A stretch of DNA of 64,000 nt from Tubiluchus corallicola (GCA_030141605.1 JAQGDQ010000436.1:124001-188000); one strand, 5' to 3'. Shown: positions 12,601 through 23,226, counted from the first letter of the stretch. A program made the numbers and translations. Notes: a model not told the origin generated them from the letters alone.

Positions 12601-14674
12601 GATAGTCTGATAGAAAGTGTGAATGTTTTCTGTGGAGTTTATTTGTTTTAAAAATTTCACTTACTTAACGTTAAACTTTGTCGTTGTTAATTGATTTCTT
12701 GAAGATTAGTCTGTTTTGAGTTTGTTTCTTGCAGCATTAGAAGTAGTAGATACATCCATGTAGGATTTACCGTCCTACATATTATTCAAATATTGCTACA
12801 TTTGGTGGACAGAGAAACAGCAAATTCTGGCTGTAGTCTTCAATAATATATAATAGATTATTGAAAGCACTTGTTGACCATTACTAATGATTGTCTTTTC
12901 TATTTTTACCTGTTTGTATTAATTGATTTTATCACTGCCAGATTAGACTTATAGAATTCAGTTTTTGTCCGTTGCTAATATCAGTTTTATTGTTTTCAGA
13001 GGTCTGGATATTCCTCATGTCGATGTCGTTGTTAATTTTGACATTCCAACCCATTCTAAAGACTACATTCATCGAGTTGGTCGTACGGCTCGTGCGGGAC
13101 GTAGTGGAAAGTCCATCACGTTTGTTACACAGTACGTTTTCATGCTAAACTGCCTTTTAGGCTCATACAGAGAAAAAACCGAAGAGTAAACTAGATTTCT
13201 AGTAGCTCAGTTTGTTCAATGTAAAATTTCTTTTCATTTCTTGAAATTCAGTCAAATTCAGTCAAGTTTTGGGAAGTTTATTTTTTGCTAAAGTGTGCCT
13301 TCATTGCATAATCAATGCTTGCTATTGTTAACTTTTGGCAAAACAGTTGCTGTGATAGATTGTGTTTAAACTGTGTATTTAAATTGTGTTTGTGTTCTGT
13401 TAATGAGCTTGTATACCGTTTCATTGAAGGCAGGTTTATAGCTGTTCTTGTGACTGTGTTTAAATATCTAATGAGTGCTTAGTGGGGACGGCTTTGTTGA
13501 GGTCGAATGTTGTCTCATTGTCAAGGATATTACTCAAAGATGAGTTGCTAAACTGCTTACATTGTCTAGCCATGTCTGCATGCATCTAAATCAGCAAAAC
13601 TTTTTCTGTTAGGCACCAATTCAGTTATTGAGTGTTGCCTAACTTTAGTTGCTAGGTACATGAGGATGTAAAATGTGACGATATGGATGCAATCATTTAT
13701 CATTTGATTTGGTTGCTGTGCAGATATGATGTGGAACTGTACCAAAGGATAGAGTATCTCATTGGAAAGAAACTACCGCTTTATAAAACGGAAGAACCCG
13801 AAGTGATGGTATTGATGGAGCGAGTGACGGAGGCCCAGAGAATAGCAAAAATGGTAATAATTGTAACAGACTTTTACAACTTCATGAATTAAAATTAAGT
13901 AAACTGTTCAATGTCTTTTTTTGCAAATCATATATTTGTTTTCATGTGTTTTGGTTATGCTTATAAAAGCCACTGATATGGTAGTTCATCCAGAAATATT
14001 TGTGTGTGTAAAACCACCATCTCAATTACAAACGAGATTCTATATTCAATCTTAGCTATGGTGTTAGCTCTCTTAATATATCTGAATATTTATTATATAT
14101 TGTGCTGTACAACTGCTGAAATAGTTTTTTTTTTGTTGTAATGGATATGCTCAGTGTTTGACATTTAGCGATAAAATTCCAGAACATTTGTTTTATGTAA
14201 ATTTCAAGCCGAACAGCTTTACACCGAGATTTCGGAAGGGCCCAAGAAAACCATACGTGTGCTTGCATAGCAAAATCGTCAATAAGTCGCAATTAAGCTT
14301 TTCTACTTATTCACATACCCTGAATCTTCATTTCATGAGAATAATTTCGATACCAAGTTCATCACTCTATGTTATTTCTAAGCCTCGATCTTTCATGATC
14401 CGTGCATCTGTCAAAACCTGTTTGTATTTTCATTTTACCATGTTTTTGTTATTGTTATTTGGCACAAATGAGCCTTTTACTAATTTGTCTTGTCTGTAAT
14501 TTCTTGTAGGAAATGAGAGATATGGAGGAAAAGAAAAAGACGCCTGGTAATCGACACAAAGGTGTTGATGATGATAACGACGACACAGAGGAAGCTTTTG
14601 GAGTGCGGAAAAATTTGAAGAGATCTAAACAGCACAAACATGGCGGCAAATTGAAAAAGAGGAAACAGTTTTGA
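3690..14674 (+). CDS. DDX47: ATP-dependent RNA helicase DDX47 (Rrp3 family), ten exons, complete
   Basis: DEAD-box ATPase of the DDX47/Rrp3 family, known to act in nucleolar pre-rRNA processing of the small subunit. Exons: 3690-3791, 5312-5405, 6918-7106, 8348-8490, 9036-9155, 10720-10836, 12070-12293, 13000-13131, 13724-13853, 14510-14674. All junctions are GT-AG and phases match, giving 471 aa (human protein about 455). Motifs in order: Q motif with PTKIQ in exon 2, Walker A AETGSGKT at 73-80, [16 protein letters not shown] at 179-182, SAT at 210-212, [21 protein letters not shown] across the exon 7/8 junction, and HRVGRTAR at 354-361. The tail is acidic then Lys/Arg-rich, as in the family. 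The first exon is small and acidic and ends TTFSSL, matching the family position just before the Q motif. The weakest point is its donor, CTG|GTTCGT. All catalytic motifs are present, so the gene looks functional. Confidence 0.95.
4369..5301. mobile_element. hAT-like non-autonomous DNA transposon in DDX47 intron 1
   Basis: The ends are imperfect inverted repeats: CAGTGTTGAGTAGTAAC at the left and, read inverted, CAGTATTGGGTTCAT at the right. Both are followed inward by AGTAAT/GATTACT-rich sequence. It is flanked by 8-bp near-duplicates TTTATTGC (4361-4368) and TTTATTAC (5302-5309). CAGTGTTGGG-type ends with 8-bp duplications are characteristic of hAT elements. No transposase was seen, so it is a deletion derivative or MITE. 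Its right-hand duplication directly abuts the AG of the exon 2 acceptor. Confidence 0.7.
5406..6711. other. DDX47 intron 2, unique-looking sequence
   Basis: No exon was found. A G-run block near 5773-5800 and a C-run block near 5940-5955 resemble hAT-type termini (compare the element at 18684-19363), but I could not define element ends. Confidence 0.35.
6719..6900 (+). repeat. (TTG/TGC)n trinucleotide repeat before the DDX47 exon 3 acceptor
   Basis: About 180 bases of TTG, CTG and related triplets end about 17 bases before the exon 3 splice acceptor. The apparent poly-Leu/poly-Cys ORFs here are artefacts of the repeat. Confidence 0.85.
7107..8347. other. DDX47 intron 3
   Basis: No exon was seen. 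A segment of moderate complexity at about 7895-8165 that ends in AATAAATAAATGAATG looks like the 3' end of an old retroposon, but no family could be assigned. Confidence 0.3.
9616..10521. mobile_element. Pogo/Tigger-like transposon remnant in DDX47 intron 5
   Basis: The inverted ends start CAGTAGGTGTCACTTAATAG at the left and, read inverted, CAATAGATGCTATTTAATAG at the right. TA dinucleotides flank both sides (9614-9615 and 10522-10523). Near 10085-10130 a plus-strand reading gives [15 protein letters not shown], which resembles the C-terminal TIQNCFRHAGF region of Tigger/pogo transposases. The rest of the transposase is decayed or deleted. Confidence 0.65.
11095..11520 (+). pseudogene. LINE reverse-transcriptase C-terminal remnant in DDX47 intron 6
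   Basis: Readings across one frameshift resemble the C-terminal region of a non-LTR polyprotein: first [20 protein letters not shown], then [20 protein letters not shown] and RGWNTLI. The [12 protein letters not shown]...GRPKTTW pattern is typical of RTE/Jockey-type LINEs. A shorter and more decayed relative sits at about 48290-48565. No catalytic domain remains. Confidence 0.7.
12294..12999. other. DDX47 intron 7
   Basis: AT-rich intron. Its short ORFs show no family resemblance, and no repeat was recognised. Confidence 0.4.
14270..14392 (+). repeat. Partial copy of the CATAAGTCGG-end TIR element, DDX47 intron 9
   Basis: Roughly 107 bases here align at high identity with 52617-52725, the left end of a TIR element. 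Shared runs include GCAATTAAGCTTTTCTA, CATTTCATGAG and CTATGTTATTTCTAAGC. Only the left part of the element is present. Confidence 0.65.
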
Positions 14675-14724
14675 TGATGCGCATATTTGTAATTTTTAGT
14701 AATCTTGTACAGTTTCAGATTTAC

Positions 14725-14730
14725 AATAAA
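14725..14730 (+). terminator. Polyadenylation signal of DDX47
   Basis: A canonical AATAAA lies about 50 bases after the stop codon of the helicase, followed by a T-rich stretch. This is the nearest and best candidate for the mRNA 3' end. Confidence 0.7.
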
Positions 14731-15215
14731 GTTTTTATTTGTGACATATTTTTTTGCTTTTCGATATTTTTAAACAGCTGTCATGAACAGAGATAAAGCT
14801 ATTGAAATTAAACTCTAGGTAATGTTATGTTGGGTGGAAACGGCATAATATTGTCAGTTCAACCTGTGTCAAAGTACTAGAAAAATTATTGTTGAAATAT
14901 TTACTAAAACTTTTATGTGTTCTACATTAAGCGTGCATACAAGAATATAATAATGTTAAGATAAAACGCATTTTACACAAAATTGCTTGTGTTTGACATT
15001 AATAATTGTTCAGTTTGTTAAAAAGTGACCTTCAAAGCTCTTTTTAATTTATAATCACTTCTCTTTCAAAGAGGTAAAATTTCAGTTCGTTTGTTGGGTT
15101 TTAAAGCATATTTTTAAAAAGTTTTGTGAAATGCATTAATTTTATTGAAAGAATTTATGTAGTAGCAGTAAATGATACATGGCTCTGCCAGAAATTATTT
15201 CCACTAGCAAAAGCT

Positions 15216-17695
15216 GGTGAAACGGCTATCTATCCATGACCAGGACCACCATCAGCCCCGTTCCCGTTCTCTAGAAATAAGAGGTATAAGTTTTGCAAAA
15301 AACGGCCGAAAAATGGCCCTTTTTGGAGGTTTTTCGCCCCCGTTCCTCCCGATTCGAAAAATAAACCCCAATGACATGACACTAGATCGAGATCTTTCGT
15401 TTGTTATATAGATCGCCGCAAATGGTGCCACCGTCGAAGCTGTAGCCTCGAATTTTATATATACACCAGCAAAATTAATATATAGAGTAGCAAAGGCCCC
15501 GCACAAAATTTTGCACATGAATACACTTATAATTGACAATGCGCGAACTTCTACCTAGTGTTCGTTTATTTTCCTAACGCAAAGCCAGTAGCAGCAGCTT
15601 TTACTGAATTAAAGTTATAAGGTTACAGACAGAATATAATGGATGACGTCAGAACAATGGCTTTGCGTCAGCAGTTTTCCAAACGAAAATTGCTAAAAAT
15701 AGAACATCTAATTAACTCGTCCGCACTCTTTTTGGTAGATGTGTCCTACAATATAGCCCACATCATCGTGTAGCCCTGACCTTGCTCTTTCTAAAGAGCT
15801 ATATATCTCCTTTCGAGAGTCCCACCAGGCGCCGCTAGAACGTTTTTTCTGCAGGCTGTTTGGTCAAAATTTCGAAAAAATCGCGCGTTGGGTCCGGGAA
15901 AACGCGAATTCTAAATACACCTACCGCCGAACGGGCTATCTAAGCATTATTGACACTGCTCTCGGCACATTCCCATTCTCTAGAAATAAGAGGTATAAGT
16001 TTTGCAATTTTTTGCAAAAAATGGCCATTTTTGGAGCTTTTTCGCCCTCTGTTTTTTCGGGTTGGCACGATTAGAAATAAACCCCTAATGGCACGATACT
16101 AGATCGAGACCTTTCGTTTGATAAATAGATCGCTGCAAATGGTGCCGCCGTCGAAGCTGTAGCCTCGAGTCTTATATATATATATAAATATATAAATAAA
16201 TATATATATATACCAGTAGAATTAATATATACTAGCAAAGGTCCCGCAAAAAATTTTGCTTATAAACCCACGTATAATCAAAAATACGCAAACATCCTAC
16301 CTAGTCCTCATTTATAACGCAAAGCTAGTGGTGTGTTTTGTTTCTCTCGGAAGGCTCGTAGATCAAAACACTTCATCAAATTAAACTAGTTTATTATGCG
16401 AGAATTCTACAACAGAAAAGTATGAAGGAAAGCGAAATGTTTACAGTTAAACGTTTAAGCGTATCTGCAGATACAAGAATACAAGAGAATGTGAGAGAAT
16501 CAGAGAATGTGCGTGTATGCCAATGAACTTCAGCGGCCAGCTTCGCCTTATATAGCTGTGCCAGGGAATAATCTAGAAAGAAACTTCTAGAAAATTCTAC
16601 AAGGTAAGACTATTGTTCTACTATACAATGGAACGTTCTACAATGTTCTATTTAATTCTAATAGATGCCAGCGATCTCCACAGCAGCGAGCAGCAGTTTG
16701 TACTGAATTAAAGTTATAAGGTTATAGACAGAGTATAATGGTGACGTCAAAACAATAACATCAGCAGTTTTTCAAGCAAAAATTGAGAAAAATAGAACAT
16801 CTAATTAAGTCGCCGGCACTCCTCTTGGTAGACGTGTACTAAAATACGGCCCACATCATCGTGTAGCGCTCTTCTTGCTCTTTCTAAAGAGCTATATATC
16901 TTCTTCCGAGAGTTCCACCAGGCACCGCTGGAACGTTTTTTCTGCAGGCTGCTTGGTCAAAATTTCGAAAAGATCGGGAATTGGGGCCGAAAAATGTCTG
17001 TTACGGGACACCGAGGCCCTCTCGCGAATTCTAAATACATCTACTACACCCACCACTGAACGGCTATCTATCCATGACCAGGACCACCATCAGCCCCGTT
17101 CCCGTTCTCTAGAAATAAGAGGTATAAGTTTTGCAAAAAACGGCCGAAAATGGCCATTTTTGTAGGTTTTTCGCCCCCGTTCCTCCCGGCAGGCCCGATT
17201 CGAAAAATAAACCCTCAATAACACTACACCAGATCGAGACCTTTTGTTTGATATATAGATCGCCGCAAATGGTGCCGCCGTCGAAGCTGTAGCCTCGAAT
17301 CTTATATATACACCAGCAAAATTAATATATAGAGCAGCAAAGGCCCCGCAAAAAATTTTGCTTATAAGCCCACTTATAATCAACAATGCGCGCACATTCT
17401 ACATAGTGTTCATTTATTTATCTAAAGCAAAGCGAGCAGCAGCTTTTACTGAATTAAAGTTTTAAGTTTATAGGCAGAGTATAATGGATGACGTCAGAAC
17501 AATGGTTTTGCGTCAGCAGTTTTCCAAGCGAAAATTGCCGAAAATAGAACATCTAAGTAACTCGTCGGCACTCCTTTTATTGGACGTGTTCTAAAGCATG
17601 GCAAACACAAGATCGGGAATTGGGGCCGAAAAATGTCTGTTGCGGGACACCGAGGCCCTCTCGCGAATTCTAAATACATCTACTACACCCAGCAC
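15216..17695 (+). repeat. Tandem array of a ~720-bp repeat (three units, one with an insertion)
   Basis: Units begin near AACGGGCTATCTA at about 15221, 15943 and 17061. Each runs through CTAGAAATAAGAGGTATAAG, GATCGCCGCAAATGGTGCC, AGCAAAGGCCCCGCAAAA, TGACGTCA and TCTTTCTAAAGAGCTATATA. Unit 2 carries about 360 extra bases at about 16330-16690. Unit 3 lacks part of its 3' half. No ORF is conserved between copies; the short ORFs here arise from shared sequence. This could be a satellite or a tandemly organised non-coding element. Confidence 0.75.
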
Positions 17696-17697
17696 TG

Positions 17698-17940
17698 AAC
17701 GGGCTATCTATCCATAGCCAGCACCACCATCGGCCCTTTCCCGTTCTCCAGAAATAAGAGGTATAAATTTCGCAAAAAACGGCGAAAAACGGCAATTTTT
17801 GGAGGTTTTTCGCCCCCGTTTGTCTCGGTTTGCCCGATTCGAAAAATAAGCCCCCAATGGCACGACATTAGATCGAGACCTTTTGTTTGATTTATTGATC
17901 GCCGTAAATGGTGCTGTAGCTCTGGCCTGTAGCCTCGAAT

Positions 17941-17976
<36 letters not shown>

Positions 17977-17990
17977 AGCGAAATTATTAT
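17698..17990 (+). repeat. Truncated fourth unit of the ~720-bp repeat
   Basis: It has the unit start, the CAGAAATAAGAGGTATAA block and AGATCGAGACC, then ends in a (TA)n tract at about 17943-17973. The CRE-containing half is missing. Confidence 0.7.
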
Positions 17991-17995
17991 ATACG

Positions 17996-18103
17996 ACTAG
18001 GATTCTGGTTTTAAGTGTTGGGAGGAACCTGACCAGGATTCTGGTTTCAAGTGCCGGAAGGAACCTGACCAGGATTCTGGTTTCAAGCGTCGGGAGGAAC
18101 CTG
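17996..18103 (+). repeat. 36-bp minisatellite, three copies
   Basis: Three near-identical 36-bp units each contain GGATTCTGGTTT and GGAACCTGAC. The minus-strand reading LVRFLP...ETRI is an artefact of the repeat. Confidence 0.85.
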
Positions 18104-18495
18104 ACCAGCAATGTAGGAAGAATTAACAAAACTTACAAAAGGAAAATTATAAGCATCACTGAACTCTCCCAAGACTAACTACGAGAATACACATTGTAAT
18201 CTGTACAATAATGACATCACAAAATCGTTTAAAACATTTTAGACGGTTTTAATTATATTTATTTCGAACATTAAAGCATACAAGCGAAAATTCTATAATA
18301 TAAAAATTTAAATTTCTTAAACACAAGTAGTAAGTCAATATAATTCGAATAGTAGAATACGTTATGGACTTTACACGACTGATTTGTAATATAAACAACA
18401 ACGGACAAAATTAATGGTTTTTGTAAAAAACAAACAATTTTTCCTAAGAATAAAACAACAAATAAAAAGGGTCACCAAAATTAAAACAAAATTTT
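18104..18495. other. Region downstream of the secreted LRR-like gene
   Basis: AT-rich. It probably contains the 3' UTR of the minus-strand gene; an AATAAA on the minus strand lies at 18258-18263. Nothing else was recognised. Confidence 0.45.
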
Positions 18496-20550
18496 TTAGC
18501 CTAATCTTTTTGTGCATAACTCAAGCATTTTGCATGCTGAAGTTGTAAATTCTTTTCCAATAACACGCTTAGGATTCCGCGAACCACAGTACAAGCGTAT
18601 GTACCTCCACTCATCCTCCAGAGACCAGATAAGACGATTGTCGCAGACCAACCACATACCTAGAAAATAAAATCCTTGTTAGCCATAGGCGTACGATGCT
18701 TGGGGTTAAGGGGGGAGGGGGCGATTGCCTTCCCACAGCAAAAGAATTGTATTTCAGGGCAAAAGCTAATTATTTTGAGAAGCCAATAATTACGTTTTAA
18801 AATTTTGAAATTTAAGATTTCAGTGTTCAAAAATTGCTTGCGTACTGCCTTACGCGCCTCTCTCTCTCTTCACTGCCTGCAACTAAAGATTTCTTTGTGT
18901 GACGAATTGTTTATAAACTTTAATAATTATAAAGCTATAATAATGCCTGCTATAGTTCACTAAACCTCATAAGTCCATTTTTCACTTGTTAAGCACATGC
19001 TCCTCAATGTGCTGGCAAAGTTATAGACGTGTTTGCAAAAGGAAAAACATAATCTGGGTCACCATTATTTCTTTAATTTGAATTTGTCAAACGTTAGAAA
19101 AACTATTGTGAAAGTATTTGCATGTTTGTTCAGTGAAAATGCAAATCTTTGACTTGTGTCTTGTTAGACTAGTGATTTCTTAGTAAAGGATATTTATTAT
19201 AATTTGGTGTTCTTGCATTTATTTATTATTACTATTGCAATTGCTATATGGTGTGATGTCAGGAGCTGATTGTCTCCCCCCCTCAAATTAGAGCAACTTG
19301 GAAAATTTTCAGAGCAAATTTATTGTACCTCCCCCTTGTGAAACTTCCTCCCGTACGCCTATGTTGCTAGCATTTCTGTAATGAGTAATTTTAATAAAAC
19401 ATTCTGCCACGTGAAACATTTTGAAACCTTGTTCAGGACAAAAAATTGCGGAATTTGGTTTTAGTAATTTCTTTGAATTTTTGCTTAGTCACATCCTGTT
19501 AGCTGGAGCTTTGTTGTTCACCCACTGAATTAAGCAGTAAAATACATGCATAAATTTACAAACATTTATTAGTTTTAGATTTACCCTGAGTAAATAAAGC
19601 AAAAATTACAATCTGCAAATCACGAAGCCTTCTGGTAATGCACGTTATACAAGTTATACCAGCACACCAGGAAGGGGGGCTAGCTGTTTCAAACCTCCCC
19701 CGCACGAATTCTGGCTAAATAAACCTGAGGCCCGTAACGACTGTTTACCAACCTAATAACAGATTTCGTTTTTATGATTTCTAAAGGCAAGGATCTTTTT
19801 ATAAAGGAGATTTTCCAATGTTTACTAGGGATTTTTTCGATATTTTGTCACTTCTGTTTGCCAAAGGTGAAACTTACCTCTAACCATTATACTAACTTCA
19901 GAAGTGGAACGACTTGGGTGTAGCTCAGGCTTCTCTATGCTTTCCACCCCCTGTACATGTAAGAAAGAAAAGTCTGGATGTTGAGTCAGATCCAAGGCAG
20001 GAATTTTCAAATCTCGACTGCCAAAGAAAATGATCAGTACTCGTAGACCAGTTACTTCAGCAAAAGCTTGTGGGTGTATGTGCAAGAGCTCAGCATTATA
20101 AGCGAATGTAAGCCGTTCAACGGTACCTACAATAGCATTAGCATGCAAGGTAGTGAATTTACTTAAGTCTATAGATAATGTACGCACTGATTTGCCGGTA
20201 AAATTCATTCTGAAAGGATCTCCACCTGCTGATTCGTCGGTTATGAAATGTTCGATATCCAGCTTACGTATAGGTTGAGGAAGCTTATCAGCTATATTCT
20301 GAATATCTTCAGGTTTCAAGCAATAACCTTCATATGGTGTTCCCCGGTAGCACTTTCGTTCTTGAACGTTTGGCCTGCAGACTATTGTACAATTGTCTCC
20401 ACTGTAATAGCGTGTGATATGAAAGCATAAGTGGTGGTCAATCATTTCACAAAAGTCTGAAAACCCTGGCTGAATGCACATGACAACAATAATAAATGCA
20501 CCACAAAGGATTATAGAAACTTTAGGTGCCTCCATCTTAGGTGCAAACAA
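18496..20550 (-). CDS. Secreted leucine-rich-repeat-like protein, two exons
   Basis: Exon 1 is 20550-19878 and exon 2 is 18659-18496, with a GT-AG junction that splits one Gly codon, giving 278 aa. Residues near 10-31 form a hydrophobic signal peptide (VSIILCGAFIIVVMCI). Six cysteines follow in about 55 residues, in the position of an LRR N-terminal cap. Then come leucine-rich segments (IRKLDIEHF, VRTLSIDLSKF, VERLTFAYN, GLRVLIIFF). Exon 2 encodes WLVCDNRLIWSLEDEW plus later cysteines, which resembles an LRR C-terminal cap. No transmembrane segment or GPI signal was seen, so secretion is inferred. A second ATG six codons in (MEAPKVS) is an alternative start. No orthologue was recognised. A hAT-like element fills most of the intron. 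Confidence 0.75.
18684..19363. mobile_element. hAT-like non-autonomous transposon in the LRR-like gene intron
   Basis: The 12-bp ends CATAGGCGTACG and CGTACGCCTATG are perfect inverted repeats, followed inward by G-rich and C-rich runs. The 8-bp flanks are TTGTTAGC (18676-18683) and TTGCTAGC (19364-19371), matching 7 of 8. It is 680 bp long with no transposase. Ends plus an 8-bp duplication suggest hAT. The element begins 24 bases from the exon 2 acceptor on the gene's strand. Confidence 0.75.
19372..19824. other. Remainder of the LRR-like gene intron
   Basis: No exon or defined repeat was found. A short G-run/C-run block at about 19668-19710 resembles a transposon terminus but has no partner. 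Confidence 0.35.
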
Positions 20551-20940
20551 GTCAACAAGTTAAGTTGGTACGCTTGACTGACTTCGAAAGGGATATTGAA
20601 GGTAGGAGACAAAAGTTTCAACTGAGCAAGAATTAGAATGTTTATGATGAATGTCAGCCATCACTAACAATAGACAATGCTGCACCGTAACTATGACAAC
20701 ATGACGTAATAATGTCTCTCGGTAACTTATTAGAATTATTATATGTACAGCAAAAACATTTCTTGAATATTCGGAAAAACTAAACCTAAACTATGCTATA
20801 ATTGCAAAATGTTCAGGTTTACTTTCTTAAAATAACATTCGTTCATTTTTATCAGCGGCAATGATTTCTATTGAGTTTCTTTAAAAATTGAAAGTTTGGG
20901 ATCGAGATTTTGGTGTCTGGATCATAATGACTGCAATCCA
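20551..20940. other. Upstream region of the LRR-like gene
   Basis: This should hold the promoter of the minus-strand gene. I see no convincing core-promoter motif and no ORF. Confidence 0.35.
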
Positions 20941-20944
20941 TAAT

Positions 20945-21750
20945 GACGACTAGCAAAGGCCCGCAAAAAATTTTGCTTATAAACCCACTTATAATCAACA
21001 ATGCCCGAACATTCTACATAGTGTTCATTTATTTACCTAAGCCTAAGGCAAAGCCAACAGGAGCAGCTTTTACTGAATTAAAGTTATAAGATTATAGGCA
21101 GAACATAATGGATGACGTCAGAACAATGGTTTTGCGTCAGCTGTTTTCCAAGCGAAAATTGCCAAAAATAGAACATCTAATTTACTCGTTGGCACTCCTG
21201 GTTGACGTTTCCTACAACATAGCCTACATCATCGTGTAGCCCTGTTCTTGCTCTTTCTAAAGGGCCATATATCTCCTTTCGAAAGTCCCACCAGGCGCCA
21301 CTAGAGCTGTTTTCTGCAGGCCATTTGGTCAAAATTTCGAAAAAATCGCGAGTTGGGTCCGGAAAAACGCCCTTTACGGGACGCCGTGACCCTCTCGCAA
21401 ATTCTAAATACGCCTATTACACCCACCGTTAAACGGGCGATCTATTCATAGCCAGCACCAGCCATGGCCAGTTCCGTTCTTCAGAAATAAGACGTATAAA
21501 TTTTGCAAAAAACGGCAGAAAAACTGGCCATTTTTGGAGGTTTTTTGCCACCCGTTCCTCCCAGTGGGCCCGATTAGAAAAATAGACCATGAATGGCACG
21601 ACGCTAGATCGAGACCTTTCGTTTGATGTGTAGATCGCCGCAAATGGTGCCATCGAAGCTGTAGCCTCGAATCTTATATATATATATAAGATTCGAGGCT
21701 GCAGCTCTGACGACGGCACCATTTGCGGCGATCCATACATCAGCCGCATC
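20945..21750 (+). repeat. Second locus of the ~720-bp repeat, ending in a head-to-head palindrome
   Basis: It opens mid-unit at AGCAAAGGCCCGCAAAA, continues through TGACGTCA (21113-21120), and enters a new unit near 21432. At about 21683 it reverses: GATCGCCGCAAATGGTGCC (21633-21651) is mirrored by GGCACCATTTGCGGCGATC (21715-21733) around an AT-rich centre. Confidence 0.8.
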
Positions 21751-21849
21751 TATATATATCACGTATATGTATCACATATACCATATCACATATATATATA
21801 TATATACCAGCGAAATTAATATATAGATATACCAAGAATATTAATATAA

Positions 21850-22390
21850 TAGATGACAATAATTTATCAATTCAATTCAATTTTATTTGCACGAATACAT
21901 ACAATGTACATTGGCAGAGCAATACACGTTAAATACTGGCTGTGTGCAAAGTTATTTTCATAACAAATGTTAGGATATGGTATACTGTTACTAACATCAC
22001 AGTTACATAAAAATTGTATAATTTAGCAATGGAAAAAGAAAAATGACCTAAAAGTAGTAAGTATCTGTACAAGCTTTTTAAGTGAAAGATTATTAAAATA
22101 AAATAATGAGAGTTACAAAAAAATTAGTTAGAGTCTGCTGCCAAAGTGCTGATTTCTTCTTCCCTAGGAATCGGAGTTGTTGCCAAAAGTTTCTTGCATT
22201 GATGTCGTAGATGTATAGATAGATGAACTGATGCGGATTACGATCCAAACTTATAAATACATAACGCACAAAGCCTATAAAAATAAAATAAAAAACGATT
22301 AATAAAATGTACTTTATGCAATGTACAATTATACAGAAATGCTTAAAATTCTTAACTCTTAAGCACTTGAATAGTTCAGAGATTTCCATT
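21850..22390 (-). mobile_element. LINE 3' fragment (minus strand)
   Basis: The minus-strand 3' end is an AATTGAATTGAA-type tail at about 21868-21885, the same type as the tail of the adjacent fragment at about 22390. No conserved coding region was recognised, so assignment rests on the shared tail. Confidence 0.45.
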
Positions 22391-23025
22391 CAATTAAATT
22401 CAGTTTATTCACTCAAATATGTGATAAAAAAATCTTGGAAAATGGGCTATGATTTATTATAACTATTACACAAAGTACTTTCAGTAAATTAACAGATAAA
22501 ACCAAACAGAGAATTTTAATTAATAATTAACTAAGACTAATAATAGTAAAAGCTTACAGATATTTACATTAGACAAAATAATATTATGTGAAACCAGCAT
22601 TCCTCATTATTGTTTGTGTGTGGTATAGGGAGTTTTGTTTGATCTACAGAGCATGCATTCACTGATAAAGCTACCAAAATTGTTAAGGTCAGACTTATTG
22701 TTGGAGCAAAATAACCAAAATATGGAAAAAACCGAGCCCTTTAAAAAAGTAAAATTATAAAAATTATAATTGTTGTCTGATTTCTTTATATGCGGGGCAT
22801 TCAAACACAAAGTGGTGCTCATCCTCTATTGGGTTTTGTATGTTATCTCTACTACTGATGCAGAAGGAACAGAGTCTTTCATTTTCTTTTTGGTTTATAT
22901 ATCTGCCTTTTTCAATTTGTAGGTCATGATCGCTTATTCTGAGGTTCGTTACCTTACATCTGTGTTGCTTATTAGTTATGGTTTGAAGGTATGGCTCTAC
23001 ATGGTATGTGTATTTCATGCTTCTG
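22391..23025 (-). pseudogene. 5'-truncated LINE with the C-terminal Cys-rich end of ORF2
   Basis: The minus-strand ORF 23018-22764 contains LCSFC...IEDEHHFVFECPAY. This C-x2-C...H-x4-C pattern with EDExHFxFECP is typical of the extreme C-terminus of several LINE ORF2 proteins. The 3' end runs to an AATTTAATTGAAT tail near 22390. It is truncated, with no reverse-transcriptase domain. Confidence 0.75.
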
Positions 23026-23226
23026 TAAAACCTTAACTTGTTCTTTCCTCTAGTTTTCTGTTGTCATTAAATAGTCAACAGATGGCGCTACGGGCAGTTG
23101 TATTGATTTTGCAAGCGTGTGGTGGTGGCAGGCAGTTTCCTCTGTCAGTCAGTTACTATCAATGTTGTTGTTTCCTCTTACCGTGCGTAGATTATTTATG
23201 TAAACATATTGTTGTGTTTTAAAAGT

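Noticed and set aside
14158-14499. 113-codon plus-strand ORF in DDX47 intron 9
   Set aside because: It overlaps a fragment of a dispersed TIR element and has no recognisable domain; the helicase frame splices across it.
15252-18129. Several 60-140 codon ORFs sharing the peptide LIPLISRERERG
   Set aside because: They recur only because the ~720-bp repeat recurs; starts and lengths differ between copies and frames are broken by indels.
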